The translations under genes and the position numbers were made by a program. Below the pieces are notes generated by a model, which had not been told where the DNA came from, searched no databases, and saw only the letters and a program-made list of their open reading frames with translations. DNA of 64,000 nt. It comes from Dryomyza anilis (Eukaryota; Arthropoda; Insecta; Diptera; Dryomyzidae). The DNA lies in the NCBI GenBank assembly GCA_951804985.1, contig OX638130.1, forward strand, positions 108,574,040 through 108,638,039, given 5' to 3'. Shown piece after piece: positions 1-40,750 of the stretch. The first letter of the stretch is position 1. Each line of letters opens with the position of its first letter.

Positions 1-114
1 TCTTGACTGCATGCGTATTATACCACCTTCCATGGCTTTAAACCACATGATCTTGACCGTTCTCGTTTTATCATCTCGGTTTCTTGTGCTTCCTCTTCAT
101 ATTTTTTTGTACAG

Positions 115-28571
<28,457 letters not shown>

Positions 28572-31500
28572 GGCGGTGTCATTAGGGAGACATTGACAAC
28601 AGCAGTAGTAGAAACAAAAACAACAACAACAACATCAACAACATCATCATCAGCACAAAGAGCCTTTAGATGAACTTGTTTCTAGATTCGCACTACTCAC
28701 CACACAACGTGATTTTGCGAAAACAAAAAAAAAAACATAAATTAATTAAGGAGTGTTTTCACAAAGCGGTTATAACTACAAAAAGAAGCAACAGATTTGT
28801 GTTGAACAGTAGAAGAGACAAAAAAGGAGCTGAAGGTTGTTTGTGTGTAAAAAGAGTGCTTGTGTAAAAGACTAATTTTGTTTTTCGGGATTGGTTTGGA
28901 AGGTGCAATTTTATATGTAATAAGTATAAAGTTATCAAAAAGTAGTTAAAACTAAGCTTAAAAACAAATTTCAATTGAAACCGTTTTAATTTTGTAGAAA
29001 CGGAACTGACAGTCAGACAGACAAACCGAAATCACTAACAGCAACAATCAGAAAATGCAGTGCAGAATTCAAAATATCGTTACTACGCATTTAAATCGTA
29101 TGAAACTGTTGAGAATTTGTTCAATTTTTCTAGTATCTAACATGAAATTTACAATTTGAACTATTTACCTTTAACATAATAGTCTTTTTGTTTAAGAATA
29201 TTTAACGTGGCAAAGTGCAATAGGGTCGAATCGAAATCATTTAATTATTGTGTGAAAAACGTTTGTAGAATTGAAATTGTACAAAAACATTTATCATAAA
29301 CGATACTAAAAACAACAACCTTAATTTGAAATGTATTTCATGCTATTTCGGAAATACAGGGATTGAAAACGAATCGTATTGGTTTTGTGGAATTGGAACT
29401 AAATTTAATTTTTATAGTATCGTGGAATCGAGTACTGGTACTAAAAACGTTAATTTTTTGTTGATGCAAGCTGATTCCATATTATATATTGCCGTTGCAT
29501 AGAAATACAAACCGAAATCTTCTAAGTTTTGTGAAGATGGCACTGAATTTAATTTTTGAAAAATCGTAGAATCGATAGCGAACTAATTTTTATTTTTTAC
29601 TAAACTGAATTTATAGCATATTATATAACATAATTTAATAGTGTTGAGATTTGAATTGAAACCTCTTCTTTTTTATGGAATCGTAAATGATTTCAAATTT
29701 TACAAAATCGTAGAGTCGATGCCTATATTAAGATCGTTTTTTTTTTTTAAATAAAAACTGAATTTAAATCATATTGTATTATATGATATGTTTCAGTAAT
29801 ATTAAGATTTGAAACAAAGTCTTTTGTTTTTGTAGCAACAGAACTGAATTTGAATTTTAGAATATCGTAAAATCGATAGTGGTACTGAAACGTTTTATTT
29901 TTTATTAAAACTTTATTTAAAGCATACTATTTAATATGTCGGCGGTACCAAAAAATGAAACGAATAACTTGAAATTTAGTGGACACGATAACTGAACGGA
30001 AACTGAATATCGTAGTGTCAGATTGGTGTCAGATCGGTATCAAATCGGTGTCAAATCGGTACTCAAAACCAAAATAGAACTTGATTGTCCAATATTTGAG
30101 ACAATGAAAAATAATATCGAAGCGGTTCAAAATGGTTTAATTATTGTGTGCAAGAATAGATTTAAAATTTTACAAAATCAAAGAAAAATAGGCGCCGCTA
30201 ATTGTGAATTGGTACTAAATAAAACTGGCATTGAATAGAATTTAGTTTCACGAATACTTTTTTTTTAATTGCATGAAACGTTGACACACTTTTAAGATTA
30301 AACAAAATATTAAAATTAGTTAATTTGTATTTCTTTTTATTAAATGTAACACAATATTTACATAAATTAGTCTATCCCATGTATATAAATTGAATTGACT
30401 TCAATATAAATGGGCATAATTTATTTTTTTATACAGTTTTTGTAGTTTGAACGCTTTGTGAAAATGCTCCACACACACACACACATTGTGCTCTCAATGC
30501 AGCGCTGCCGCACAACGTATTGTTGCAAAAAAACCAAAAAAATGCTAGTCTTATTACCAATAAATCTAAAAATAATACAAAATTTAAATTTACAACTTTT
30601 AAGAAAGAATTTAAAAATTAAAACTAAATAAATAACTAAATAAATAAACGCCGCCAGCTTGAATTTAAAAATGATGGCAAACTGAAAAACAAAAAAAAAA
30701 AAAAAAACCAAAAGAAAACGGCATTCATTACACAGATAAACAACCATTAACTGGAATTTAAAACAAAAAAAAAAAAAACAAATAAAATTATATATATAAA
30801 TCTACAGAAATTATACACATACAAAAAACATACTTAGTTAATACTTCATAGTAAATTTTTTCATATGTATATGCTTAAATAAATTTAAATCAAATATATC
30901 TGCATACACGTATATGGATTCGTATATGGAAATATATATATATATGTGTGTTGACATGTGTACACTGAGGGGAAAAAGTAATAAAATTAAATAAGAAATT
31001 CGACATAGTCGATGTATTTAAATCAAATACTTTTTATTTTAAATTTGAATTAAATACCTACTTTGTATTTGATTTTATAACATTTTAAATTAAATAACTT
31101 TGATTATTTAAGTAATAGATATTATTTAATTTGATATTAAATACATACGTAGTAATTTTTGTATTGCTTATTATGGTTTTTAATTCAAAAGTTTTTAAAT
31201 CTAGCTTCAATAAATTTTGTATTGATTTTAAATGCCTTTTAAAAACTTACTACAAACTGCTTCAATACATTTTCAATTAATACTTTTTTTAAATACTACT
31301 ACTATTTATGCACGACTTTAAATAATACTACGTATGTAATACATTTTAAATTAAATAATATTCATTACTTAGCTAATACATTTTATTCAAATAGAAATCA
31401 AATACGTTCGTAGTAATTTTTGTATTGCATATTATGTATTATATTACTAAAGTAAATAAATGTAGCTTCAATTTATTTTGTATTGACATTAAATACTTTT

Positions 31501-32600
31501 TATTAAATACTACTATGTATGCACTACATTTTAAATTAAATAATTTTTATTAAATTGTTAATAAATGTTATTTAATTTCAAATTAAATACGTGCGTTGTA
31601 ATTTTTGCATATTTTTTATATTACAAAAGTATTTAAATCTAGCTTCAATATACTTTGTATTGAAATTAAATACTTTTTATTATTAAATACTATGTTTGCT
31701 ACAAATTTTGTATTGAACATAGGTAATATATTTTGTTTAATTTCAAATTAAATACGTGCGTAGTAACTTTTGTATATTTATATATTAGAAAAGTATTTAA
31801 ATCTAGCTTCAACAAATTGTGTATTGGAATTAAATACTTTTTATTTTAAATTAAATAATTTTTATTACTTAGATAAAAACAATTAATATTTAATTTGAAT
31901 TTAAATACGTGCATAGTAATTTTTATATTGTATTTACAAAAAGTATTTAAATTCTGTTACATTAAATTTTATTTAATTTTATTATAACACTTTTTTATTC
32001 TTAGTACATATATATCTACTATATGCGAATTTACCCTTTTACAAATATATACATTATGTCATTTAAAGTGAAATACTAACTACCTAACAAAAAAAAATAA
32101 AAAAAAACAAAATTTAAACTGTTTAAAAAAACAAAAACAAAAACGAATTCTTTATAAATATGAAAAACAAATCAACAATTTGATTATTATTATTAAATAA
32201 ATGGATACAAAGAAGAACACACACACATACACTAACAAGAATAAGATAAAGAAGCATAAAAGCAACTTAAATTATTAACTACTTAAAATAATATTTGTAA
32301 TTGTAATGAATTTTTGCAAATTACTTTATGCATACAATTAAGATTAAATAAATTCAGCAATTTTTTGTGTCATATTTACTTACTATAGAATAATAAATAC
32401 TTATGTACTTACTTTTTTCATTTTATTTTTTAAAACAACAACAAACAAACAAACAAAAAAAAAAACAACAAATCTTTTTAAATATACTACAATTTAAATA
32501 TCGCTTAAACCAAATTGAATATTATATATACATATATATGTATAATCTTTGTTTTGTTCAATAAAATTTTCAATGTAACAAAAAAAAAAAAAAAACTAAA
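28572..32600 (+). other. CaMKII 3'UTR and 3' flank
   Basis: AU-rich, no coding signal. Starts with CAA/CAT triplet repeats (28618-28665), then long unique-looking AT-rich sequence. A UGUAUAUA Pumilio-type site is at 30380-30387. The stretch contains a repeat-bearing TIR element (30964-32004). AATAAA at about 32559 is followed within 20 bases by an A-run and is the best distal poly(A) candidate; AATAAA also occurs near 32347. The true 3' end cannot be fixed from sequence alone. Confidence 0.5.
30964..32004. mobile_element. TIR element with internal tandem repeats
   Basis: Ends match imperfectly as inverted repeats (ACTGAGGGGAAAAAGTAATA and, inverted, ACTAAGAATAAAAAAGTGTT, both followed by AAATTAAATAA-like sequence). 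In between, units with AATCTAGCTTCAATAAATTT, TTTAAATTAAATAAT and ACGTGCGTAGTAATTTTTGT repeat four to five times, spacing about 165-260 bp. A smaller relative is at 59505-59917. Confidence 0.5.
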
Positions 32601-32869
32601 AAAACAAAAATAATATTTCATATTTAATTAAATATATATATGTATTGTTCTATCAAACGCATCACGTATGGCTACCATTTTTGTTTTTCTAAAAAAAAAA
32701 TGCTATAATAATCAATTTTCCAAAACAAAAAAACAATTTTTCAAATACAAAGATAACAAACAAAATCAATGGTCATATTTTTTTCCCAATTTCGAAATAT
32801 ACATATATATATAAAACTATGAATGATACTTTTATTTGCTGAGCTCTAATTTAAGTGAAAATATATCCT

Positions 32870-33960
32870 ACGATGATTGGCCAATTTAAAGCTTCCTATG
32901 ACAACGCAGTATAAAAAAGTGATCCGGCTGGTATATAGCTGTGAAGGAACCGGGGCAGGAGTGTATGGGCCTAGATCCAAATACTTCGAAGCCATGGGAA
33001 AATATACCAGTATCTCTCAAGCGGCAATATACGCTATAGATAGATGCATGCAGGTACATCTGGACAGGAATTATAGCAATAAAAATATAGCAATGCTATA
33101 GATAGATGCATGCAGGTACATCTGGACAGGAATTATAGCAATAAAAATATAGCAATGGCATTAGAATCTTACGAAATCAACTCAGAACTCGTATGGGAAT
33201 GTCTAAGTAAAGTAAATAAATAAATAAACTAGTTATGAATAATAGCGTCGCCATACTCTAGGTCCCTGGCCCCACAGTGGAATAGAAGGCAATGAAGAAA
33301 CTGACAAACTCGCACGGAAAGGTGCCGCTACAAAACTAATAGGTCCCGAACCATTTTGTGGAATCGGTGACAGTGTTGTAAAAAAGTTATTACGAGAAGA
33401 ACTATTTAACACCAGTGAAGAACTATGGTTGGGGCAGGTTAAATTCATTGGGTCCTATGACCTGAGAAGATTTAAAGAATACATAAAACTATCGAAGAAA
33501 CTAGAAGACGATGAAGATCCAGAACATATTTTAGAATCATGTCCAACGCCAGCGCGTACAAAAATGCAAATGATATTAGAAAGATGAACCCTAATCACAT
33601 AATCAGGTTCTTAACTGAGATAGGCTTGACGGACATCCTATAGAACTATTAGAACCAGAACCCCCTATAAATATTATAGGGAGATGCCACAGCTGAGAAT
33701 GTCTTCAGATTCATGTCCAACGCCAACGCGTACAAAAATGCAAACACTTGAGAATCGCCAACCAAGTCCGAGCGATATTAGAAAGATGAACCCTAACCAA
33801 ATAATCAGGTTCTTAACTGAGATAGGCTTGACGGACATCCTATAGAACTGTTAGAACCAGAACCCCTTGAGGTCGCAGTCATTACCCCGGAGCAATAATA
33901 TAACTATCTATCTGTCTTACAACGAAGAAGAGCAGTCGTAAAGATATATTAGAACTATTT
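32870..33960 (+). pseudogene. LINE remnant with internal duplications
   Basis: Same family as 9740-10668: GAGVYGPRSKYFEAMGKYTS, AIYAIDRCMQVHLDR, LARKGAATKLIGPEPFCGIG, then a decayed tail. Two internal direct duplications: about 60 bp (33037-33097 repeated at 33098-33157) and about 110-130 bp (33537-33650 repeated near 33713-33855, containing GAACCCTAATCACATAATCA-type sequence). No poly(A) tail or target duplication found. Confidence 0.7.
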
Positions 33961-35395
33961 GGACTTATAAAAGGGCATAATACGTTGAGTCCACCTTGAA
34001 TGAATGGGCTTTCAGATAAGTGAGTCCTACAGATGGTGTGGGGATAGTGATCCAAGAAAGTTTAGCTATCATATTATTAGACAATTCTCGGCATTATCGC
34101 AAAGTCTTTCTTCTTTCGGGAACTAGAGGACATCAAAAAGCATACACTGCAAGTAATGAAGTTCATTAGAGCATCTGTATGGCAACAAAAGAACGATATA
34201 AAATAGACAGAAACCTTTTCTGCCAATTTGGTGTTCACACTTAAGACAGAAACTAGACGGGTGTTGTCTCAATGCCCACCTAAAAGCTCCATAAACAATG
34301 TAATTTTCATTTCAAAAATGCCTGCTAGTTTATTTCTATTTCCGAAAATGTTTTCTCGCATAAGAACATAAAAAATTGACTTGAAATTGAATTAAATTAA
34401 ATTCAAATTAACCATTTTAAATGTTACAAGGAAACACAATGCTCTAAATATGGTCTAGGTGGTCTAGTTGACAATTTTTTTTAAAACGAAACATCCTCAC
34501 AACCTAAACTGGTAGGTTTCCTATAAAACTGGTTGAACTAAGACAGTTGATATAATTTGCTCGTATGGTATGAAGAATCGACGTAACCTTGTTACAGAAA
34601 ATCACGGCTTTTTAGCGAGGTGTAATATTTTTTTTATTTTCTGGCTCTTGAAAGATATCCGGAGACAAAAGACAGCTCAATATGTATTTTAGAACATATT
34701 GGATTACATATGGAAGTTTTAGGATTATCGAATTATATATTTTAGCTGAGCAAAAAAAATAACCAAATCGCTGATCTACAACAGGAGGAATACGAAACAA
34801 TTCTAACCCACTGGAGCTATCGAACTACATGTAAGTTTATGCATATAAATTTAATCAAAAATATCTATACATTTTTTCTATATCTATCAATCTATCATAT
34901 ATAGATCTGTGCGATTAATCAATTAATCCAAATTTTGATTAATCAAAATTCTGATTAATCGTTTAATCAGAACCCTGATTAATTGAAAATGAAGCAACTT
35001 TATTTAAGAACATTCGAACCTTTTGTCAACACAACTAAAGTGAATTTTTATTTTTAAAATAATTATGGAAGTATTTTAATATATATCTAATATATTTCAA
35101 AGTATTGTCAATTTCGGTAAAACAAGAACTTTGTGGACCGTCTGTAACTTCCGGATTTTTTCACCCATACCTTAATTTTATACCCATACTTAGTTTTAAA
35201 TCATAAAAATACATTCTAACTGAATCAGGATATATCGCAGGATTTTTGTTAACTGATGATTTTAAAAATCTGTCAATCAGAATAATATTTCACACCAAAA
35301 GAACTTTATGCAGGAATTCATTTTCTGGGAAATTTTCAAACTAACTTAAGCCCTGTGCGAACGTTATTTCCCCGCACATTCAATTAAAATGAACA

Positions 35396-35772
35396 CAGAA
35401 AAAATCTACATCATATTGATGAATTCCGTTCTTCAAACCATGGTTCAATGTATTGAAGACCCATTTATAATATTAATGACTACCGACATCAATTTTCAAA
35501 ATTTATTTTTTGATAAATTCGTAAATAAATATTATAGTCATAAATATTAGGAACAAATTCATCAATATGACGATTAAAATTCATTGTATTGAATATTTCG
35601 TTCTTCACTATGATGTTCGATAGTATAAATAATTTCATATATATAATGAACGTATTCATCAGTATGTCATTTAATGAATGGTGGTATCAATATGATGAAT
35701 CTGGTAGTTGGTAAAAAAATTCATAACATTTATTAAAATAAATTTATCATATTGAACAATTTTTTTCTGTGA
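35396..35772. mobile_element. TIR element (CACAGAAAAAAT ends), copy 1, ~377 bp
   Basis: Ends ACACAGAAAAAATCTACATC and AACAATTTTTTTCTGTG. Internal CATATTGATGAATTCCGTTC and its relatives occur in both orientations. Family members at 60060-61676 (interrupted by a Helitron) and 63402-63730. Confidence 0.65.
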
Positions 35773-36340
35773 ACCTTTTATATGCAGAATTGGCTTTACA
35801 TGTTCATAGTTTTTACCCATACCATTGGAGTAATTTATTTCCTATCTATACCGTCTTCAGATTCGATACGGATGCATCTATAAATAGTCACCAATGTGTT
35901 CAATGTTCAATTTATTTGAACAATGCATTAAAATAATTACAGAATTGTTTTTCGGCATCTTCATGAATTCATAAAAAAGCAATTAATTCATCATACATGA
36001 GTGATATGACTCAAATATTAAACTGCCTAGAAAAAACATAGTAAATTAAAGGTATTTTAACAGTAAAACAATTAAATAATTAAATAAAAAAAATTATCAA
36101 TAGAATGCATACCATTAGTACAATAATATTTAAAGAATTAATAAAATAATTTCTTTGTACACTGAGAAATCAGAATAATTATGAAATTATTGTTGCAACA
36201 AACATCTCTCAATTCGTGTTTAAGTTTTTATATGACACATAGTGAGACTTTTTTTTTATTATAGGAGAAAAAACATAAAATTAAAAGTATCTATACCTTC
36301 AATAATATTGAAAGTATTAAATTAATGTTACCGTAATGTT

Positions 36341-36655
36341 GTAGCCGCGGTAGCTTAGTGGTTAGTGCGTTGGACTGCGAGCCGAAAGGTCCCCGGTTCA
36401 AGTCTGGGCTGGGGCTAACAACATCTTTTCATAGAAACATTTTTCTATTCCGCGCTACCTCTCGGCAGTAAATGGCAAACCTCCGAGAGTAAAAAAATTG
36501 CCTATGAAAAAGCTCTCACCCGCCGTTCGGATTCGGCAATAAACTGTAGGTCCCACCACTTTGAGTACAAATATAACACGCACAGCTCAAAATGGTGAGA
36601 GAGCTCGGCCTAAGTTCTATACAGGACTGTAGCGCCAAACTATTATTATATTAAT
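36341..36655 (+). mobile_element. tRNA-derived SINE, 315 bp
   Basis: The head resembles a tRNA: A box TAGCTTAGTGG (36351-36361, exact consensus) and B box GGTTCAAGTC (36395-36404), with a degenerate anticodon stem. The body contains TCTCACCCGCCGTTCGGATT and ACTGTAGGTCCC, the tail is GCGCCAAACTATTATTATAT. Flanked by TAATGTT at 36334-36340 and 36656-36662, a probable target duplication. Confidence 0.85.
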
Positions 36656-37547
36656 TAATGTTATTGAATTTTTCAAATTCTACAAAATTCATTAGAATAC
36701 TTTTGGAATAATATGAAAAAATGATTAATACATGAATTAAGTATTTAATACATGAATTAAGTATTTAATGCGACATGTGTTTATATTATAAAATGCCTTT
36801 GCAAGTATTATAAGTAAAGTAAATCTGATCTTATACGAGTGAAATATTTTTTATTATTGAAAAACAATTTTTTATTCAATTCAAGTTGACAACGTTGAAT
36901 TAAATTGTTTCATTGTTAATTATTAATAATTCAGATTATTCAATTAAGTAGAAGATTGATTAGTCAGAAACCTTGATTAATCGATTAATTAATTTATCAG
37001 TATTTCTGATTATTTGTTTAATCGTTCAGCCCCAATCAGTGAATTTATAGATTGTCGTCAATATTTGTAGGATTTGGAACAAAGAATCTATTAAAATAAT
37101 AAAAAGTAACTCTGAAATATTATAAAACATTCTTAAAAAAACGAAAAGCTAATTCAAAGTTGAATTTTTAAATGTTCATTAAAAATCCGATGACTGTTAT
37201 GTTCAACTTTTCCTGGCTTTACCTTATAAAATTATTTTTACAACATAAAGCGCACAGGGGGCTTTAAAATAACCCTTTAAATGTCGCCTACCAGTAGACA
37301 GCCCGCAAAAACTATTAAGTTGCAATTCGCATTAAGTTGAAATTACATAAAGGGGACTTAATGACGAAATTAGAAAATTTATATTTTTCAAAAGCACATC
37401 AAGTATTTTTCTGCTCTATGTGTTACACGTAAAAAGGGGGAGCGACAAATTAATTAAATGCAAACTGAATATATATAAAAGGATGTGTATTATATTAAAT
37501 TATCTGCATGCATTTTATAAAAATTATTTTTTTTTGTTCTTCCCCAG

Positions 37548-37595
37548 GTCGACGAGGTGAATGTAAAAAACGACCGAGTATTTGATGCAGAATAG
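37548..37595 (+). CDS. Possible very short terminal exon
   Basis: After a good acceptor (TTTTTTTTGTTCTTCCCCAG) the frame VDEVNVKNDRVFDAE runs to TAG at 37593. Only 15 codons, no identified upstream exon, no family. Confidence 0.12.
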   Translation, partial: VDEVNVKNDRVFDAE

Positions 37596-37726
37596 ACAAT
37601 ATTTTTGTTCATACATATCAACTATTCAAATACCCTACACAGTTTGCACACTATTAATTTAACCTACATTTCGGTGAAGTGTATAAATAGCAACCTCCAT
37701 TTACCTTTTAACTACCTCTGCTACAG

Positions 37727-37933
37727 CCATACAGCAATGTATCAACATTGCGCTCGTGTCGCATGCCGTGTCGTAATTGCCGCAGGATATCTAATTTGGT
37801 TGCGAGAGCATGTAGCAAGGATGTGCGAATGTTTACTTCCAACGACATTTCCGATGGCTCGTCGTTCGTGTGGCTGCCACACACTCGACATGTGAAATGC
37901 AATGTAGTGTTTAATGTGGTGCCACGTGTAAAT
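37727..37933 (+). CDS. Cysteine-rich exon-like segment, possibly secreted protein
   Basis: GC-richer block between a plausible acceptor (ACTACCTCTGCTACAG) and a strong donor (AAT|GTGAGTA). The + frame reads 69 codons including SCRMPCRNCRRISNLVARAC and VKCNVVFNVVPRVN. The C-x3-C-x2-C...AC spacing reminds me of the middle of meteorin-like (netrin-module) proteins, but that is a weak resemblance by eye. The minus strand is also open here, so strand is not certain. No further exons of such a gene were found in the window. Confidence 0.3.
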
Positions 37934-38283
37934 GTGAGTACGACATGAATATTCATGGAAAAATTGTGCGTGACTTGAAACAAAAAAAAAAGTTTCATAA
38001 AAAATACTTGTTTCATTGCCAAATAAGAATTAAAATTTATTACAAATTTGAAAACATTTTTTATAATTTGGAGAGAAAAACAGAAGGATTTTATTTTAAT
38101 AAAATATAAAATATTCAATAATAACTTTTATGTAGTATTTTCTTCTCTATTTCGCTTAAGAATTGTACAGAATGTATCATATTTTAATAATTTTTGAGTT
38201 TTTTTTATTCAACAACTTATAAAGAATTTATTTTAATTATTTTGTTTTTTCTTTTACTCATTGCATAATTGGGTATACAATTA

Positions 38284-40640
38284 TGTAGTCGACATCATTC
38301 ACATAGTCGACATCATTCACATAGTCGACATCATTCACTACATTGTCGACATCATTCTAGACATTGTCATAGACATTTTCGACATTATCCATGACATTGT
38401 CGACATCATTCACGACATAGTCGGCTTCATCCCCGACATTGTCGACAAAATCCATGACATTGTCGACATCATTCACTACATTGTCGACATCATTCTAAAC
38501 ATTTTCGACATTATCCACGACATTGTCGACATCATTCTAGACATTGTCGACATCGTGATAGACATTTTCGACATTATCCTAGACATTGTCGACATCATCA
38601 CGACAAAGTCGACATCATCCATGACATTGTCGACAACATCCATGACATTGTCGACATCATTCACTACATTGTCGACATCATTCTAGACATTGTCGACATC
38701 GTGATAGACATTTTCGACATTATCCTAGACATTGTCAACATCATCACGACATAGTCGACATCATCCATGACATTGTCGACGTCATACTAGACATTGTCGA
38801 CATCATCCAACACATCCACGACATTGTCGACATCATTCACGACATAGTCGGCTTCATCCACGACATTGTCGACAACATCCATGACATTGTCGACATCATT
38901 CACTACATTGTCGACATAATTCTAGACATTGTCGACATCGTAATAGACATTTTCGACAATATCCTAGACATTGTCGACATCATCACGACATAGTCGACAT
39001 CATCCATGACATTGTCGACAACATCCATGACATTGTCGACATCATTCACTACATTGTCGACATCATTCTAGACATTGTCGACATTGTCATAGACATTTTC
39101 GACACTATCCATGACATTGTCGACATCATACACTACATCATTCTAGACATTGTCGACATCGTGATAGACATTTTCGACATTATCCTAGACATTGTCGACA
39201 TCATCACGACATAGTCGACATCATCCATGACATTGTCGACGTCATACTAGACATTGTCGACATCATCCAACACATCCACGACATTGTCGACATCATTCAC
39301 GACATAGTCGGCTTCATCCACGACATTGTCGACAACATCCATGACATTGTCAACATCATTCACTACATTGTCGACATTATCCTTGACATTGTTGACATCA
39401 TCCGACACATCCACGACATAGTCGACATCATTCACGACATAGTCGACATCATTCACGACATAGTCGACATCATCTACGACATTGTCGACATCATTCTAGA
39501 TATTCACATTGTCGACATCATTCTATATGGACATTATCTACATCATCCGACACATCCACGACATTGTCAACATCATTCACGACATAGTCGGCTTCATCCA
39601 CGATATAGTCGACAACATCCACGGCATTATCGACATCTACCTATATATTGTCGACATCGTCATAAACATTTTCAACATCATCGTAGACAGTGTCAATCTA
39701 CACATTGTCTACACATATTGTCAACGTCATCCTAGACATTATCGACATCAACATAAACATTTTCTACATCATACTAGATATTTTCGACATCATCCTTGAC
39801 ATTGTCGACATCATACTACACAATTTCGATACCATCGTAGACATTGTACATCATCCGACGCATCCATGACATTGTCGAAATAATTCACTACATAGTCCGC
39901 TTCATCCACGACATTGTCGACATCATCTACGGCATTGTCGACATCACACAAGACAATGTCGACATCGTTATTGACATGTTTGACATCATCCTAGATAGTC
40001 TCAGTCTATATATAATCCAAGAAATTGTTGACTCGTCATAGACATTGTCAACATTGTCAACATCGTCATAAACATTTTCTACAGTATACCAGATAATGTC
40101 GACATTATCTTAGACATTGTCGACATCATCCTAGACATAAAAGACATAATTTTAAAATTTTCGACATAATTCTATGCATAGTCGACAGAATCTAGACATT
40201 TCCGAGCGCCTTATTGACATTGTTGACATCATCCAAATCATTAACGACATCATTCTACACATTCCAAATAACATTATAGACAATGTCTACCCCATCCAGA
40301 CATTGTCGAGAGCATTATTGACATAGTCGACGTTATCCGAACTATTATTGACAGAATACTAGACATTGTCGAATGGATGTAGACATTGACGAGAGGCTTA
40401 TTTACATTGTCGACAACATCCAAAACATTATCGACAGTATTCTACACATTTTCGATAGTATTATAGACATTGTCGACATGATACAATATATTTTTGACGG
40501 AATGCGATGCATTTAAACATTATCAAGCGCATTATTGACATTGTTGACATCATCCAAATACATTATCGACATTATTTTACACATTGCCGATATCATTCTA
40601 GACATTATTGACAGCATTGCGAGCAGTGTCGACAGTACTG
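38284..40640. repeat. GTCGAC minisatellite, 18/21-bp units, 2.36 kb
   Basis: Dozens of units of the form GACATTGTCGACATCATTC(TA), 18 bp at the left edge then mostly 21 bp, each with the palindrome GTCGAC or a one-base variant. Units become progressively more diverged toward 40640. A higher-order block recurs: the run starting TCATCCATGACATTGTCGAC with GTCATACTAG occurs at 38761 and 39221, 460 bp apart. Long ORFs across it (DIVDIIH-type repeats) follow from unit lengths divisible by three and are not taken as genes. Confidence 0.95.
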
Positions 40641-40664
40641 TTGACTCCCAATGAGTCGGTAATA

Positions 40665-40750
40665 CACGTCGATGTTTCATTTGAAATCGATATAAAAACA
40701 TCGATGTTTACAAAATATCGATTTTGATGTTGCATCCCTGCCACACTTGT
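40665..40750 (+). promoter_or_regulatory. DRE-type promoter element cluster
   Basis: Four ATCGAT-like sites in 57 bp: CGTCGATG (40668), AATCGATA (40685), CATCGATG (40699) and TATCGATT (40716), close to the DREF/BEAF consensus TATCGATA. Then GCATCCCTGCCACACTTG. This arrangement is common just upstream of transcription starts in flies. It begins directly after the satellite. Confidence 0.55.

Larger units (their letters stand above)
34905..37033. mobile_element. hAT-like element rich in GATTAATC, with nested insertions
   Basis: Left end CTGTGCGATTAATCAATTAA, right end TTAATCGTTCAGCCCC, both with several GATTAATC repeats in the first and last ~150 bp. The middle carries a 377-bp TIR element (35396-35772) and a SINE (36341-36655). 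A copy without these insertions is at 58605-59078. The assignment to hAT is from the end sequence only. Confidence 0.5.

Noticed and set aside
36341..36412. Functional tRNA gene
   Set aside because: A and B boxes are good, but the anticodon stem is mispaired and the sequence continues into a SINE body with target duplication.
38261..38686. 141-codon ORF of DIVDIIH-type repeats across the satellite
   Set aside because: Open frames on both strands follow from 18/21-bp units; no promoter, no domain, and the frame is lost as units decay.
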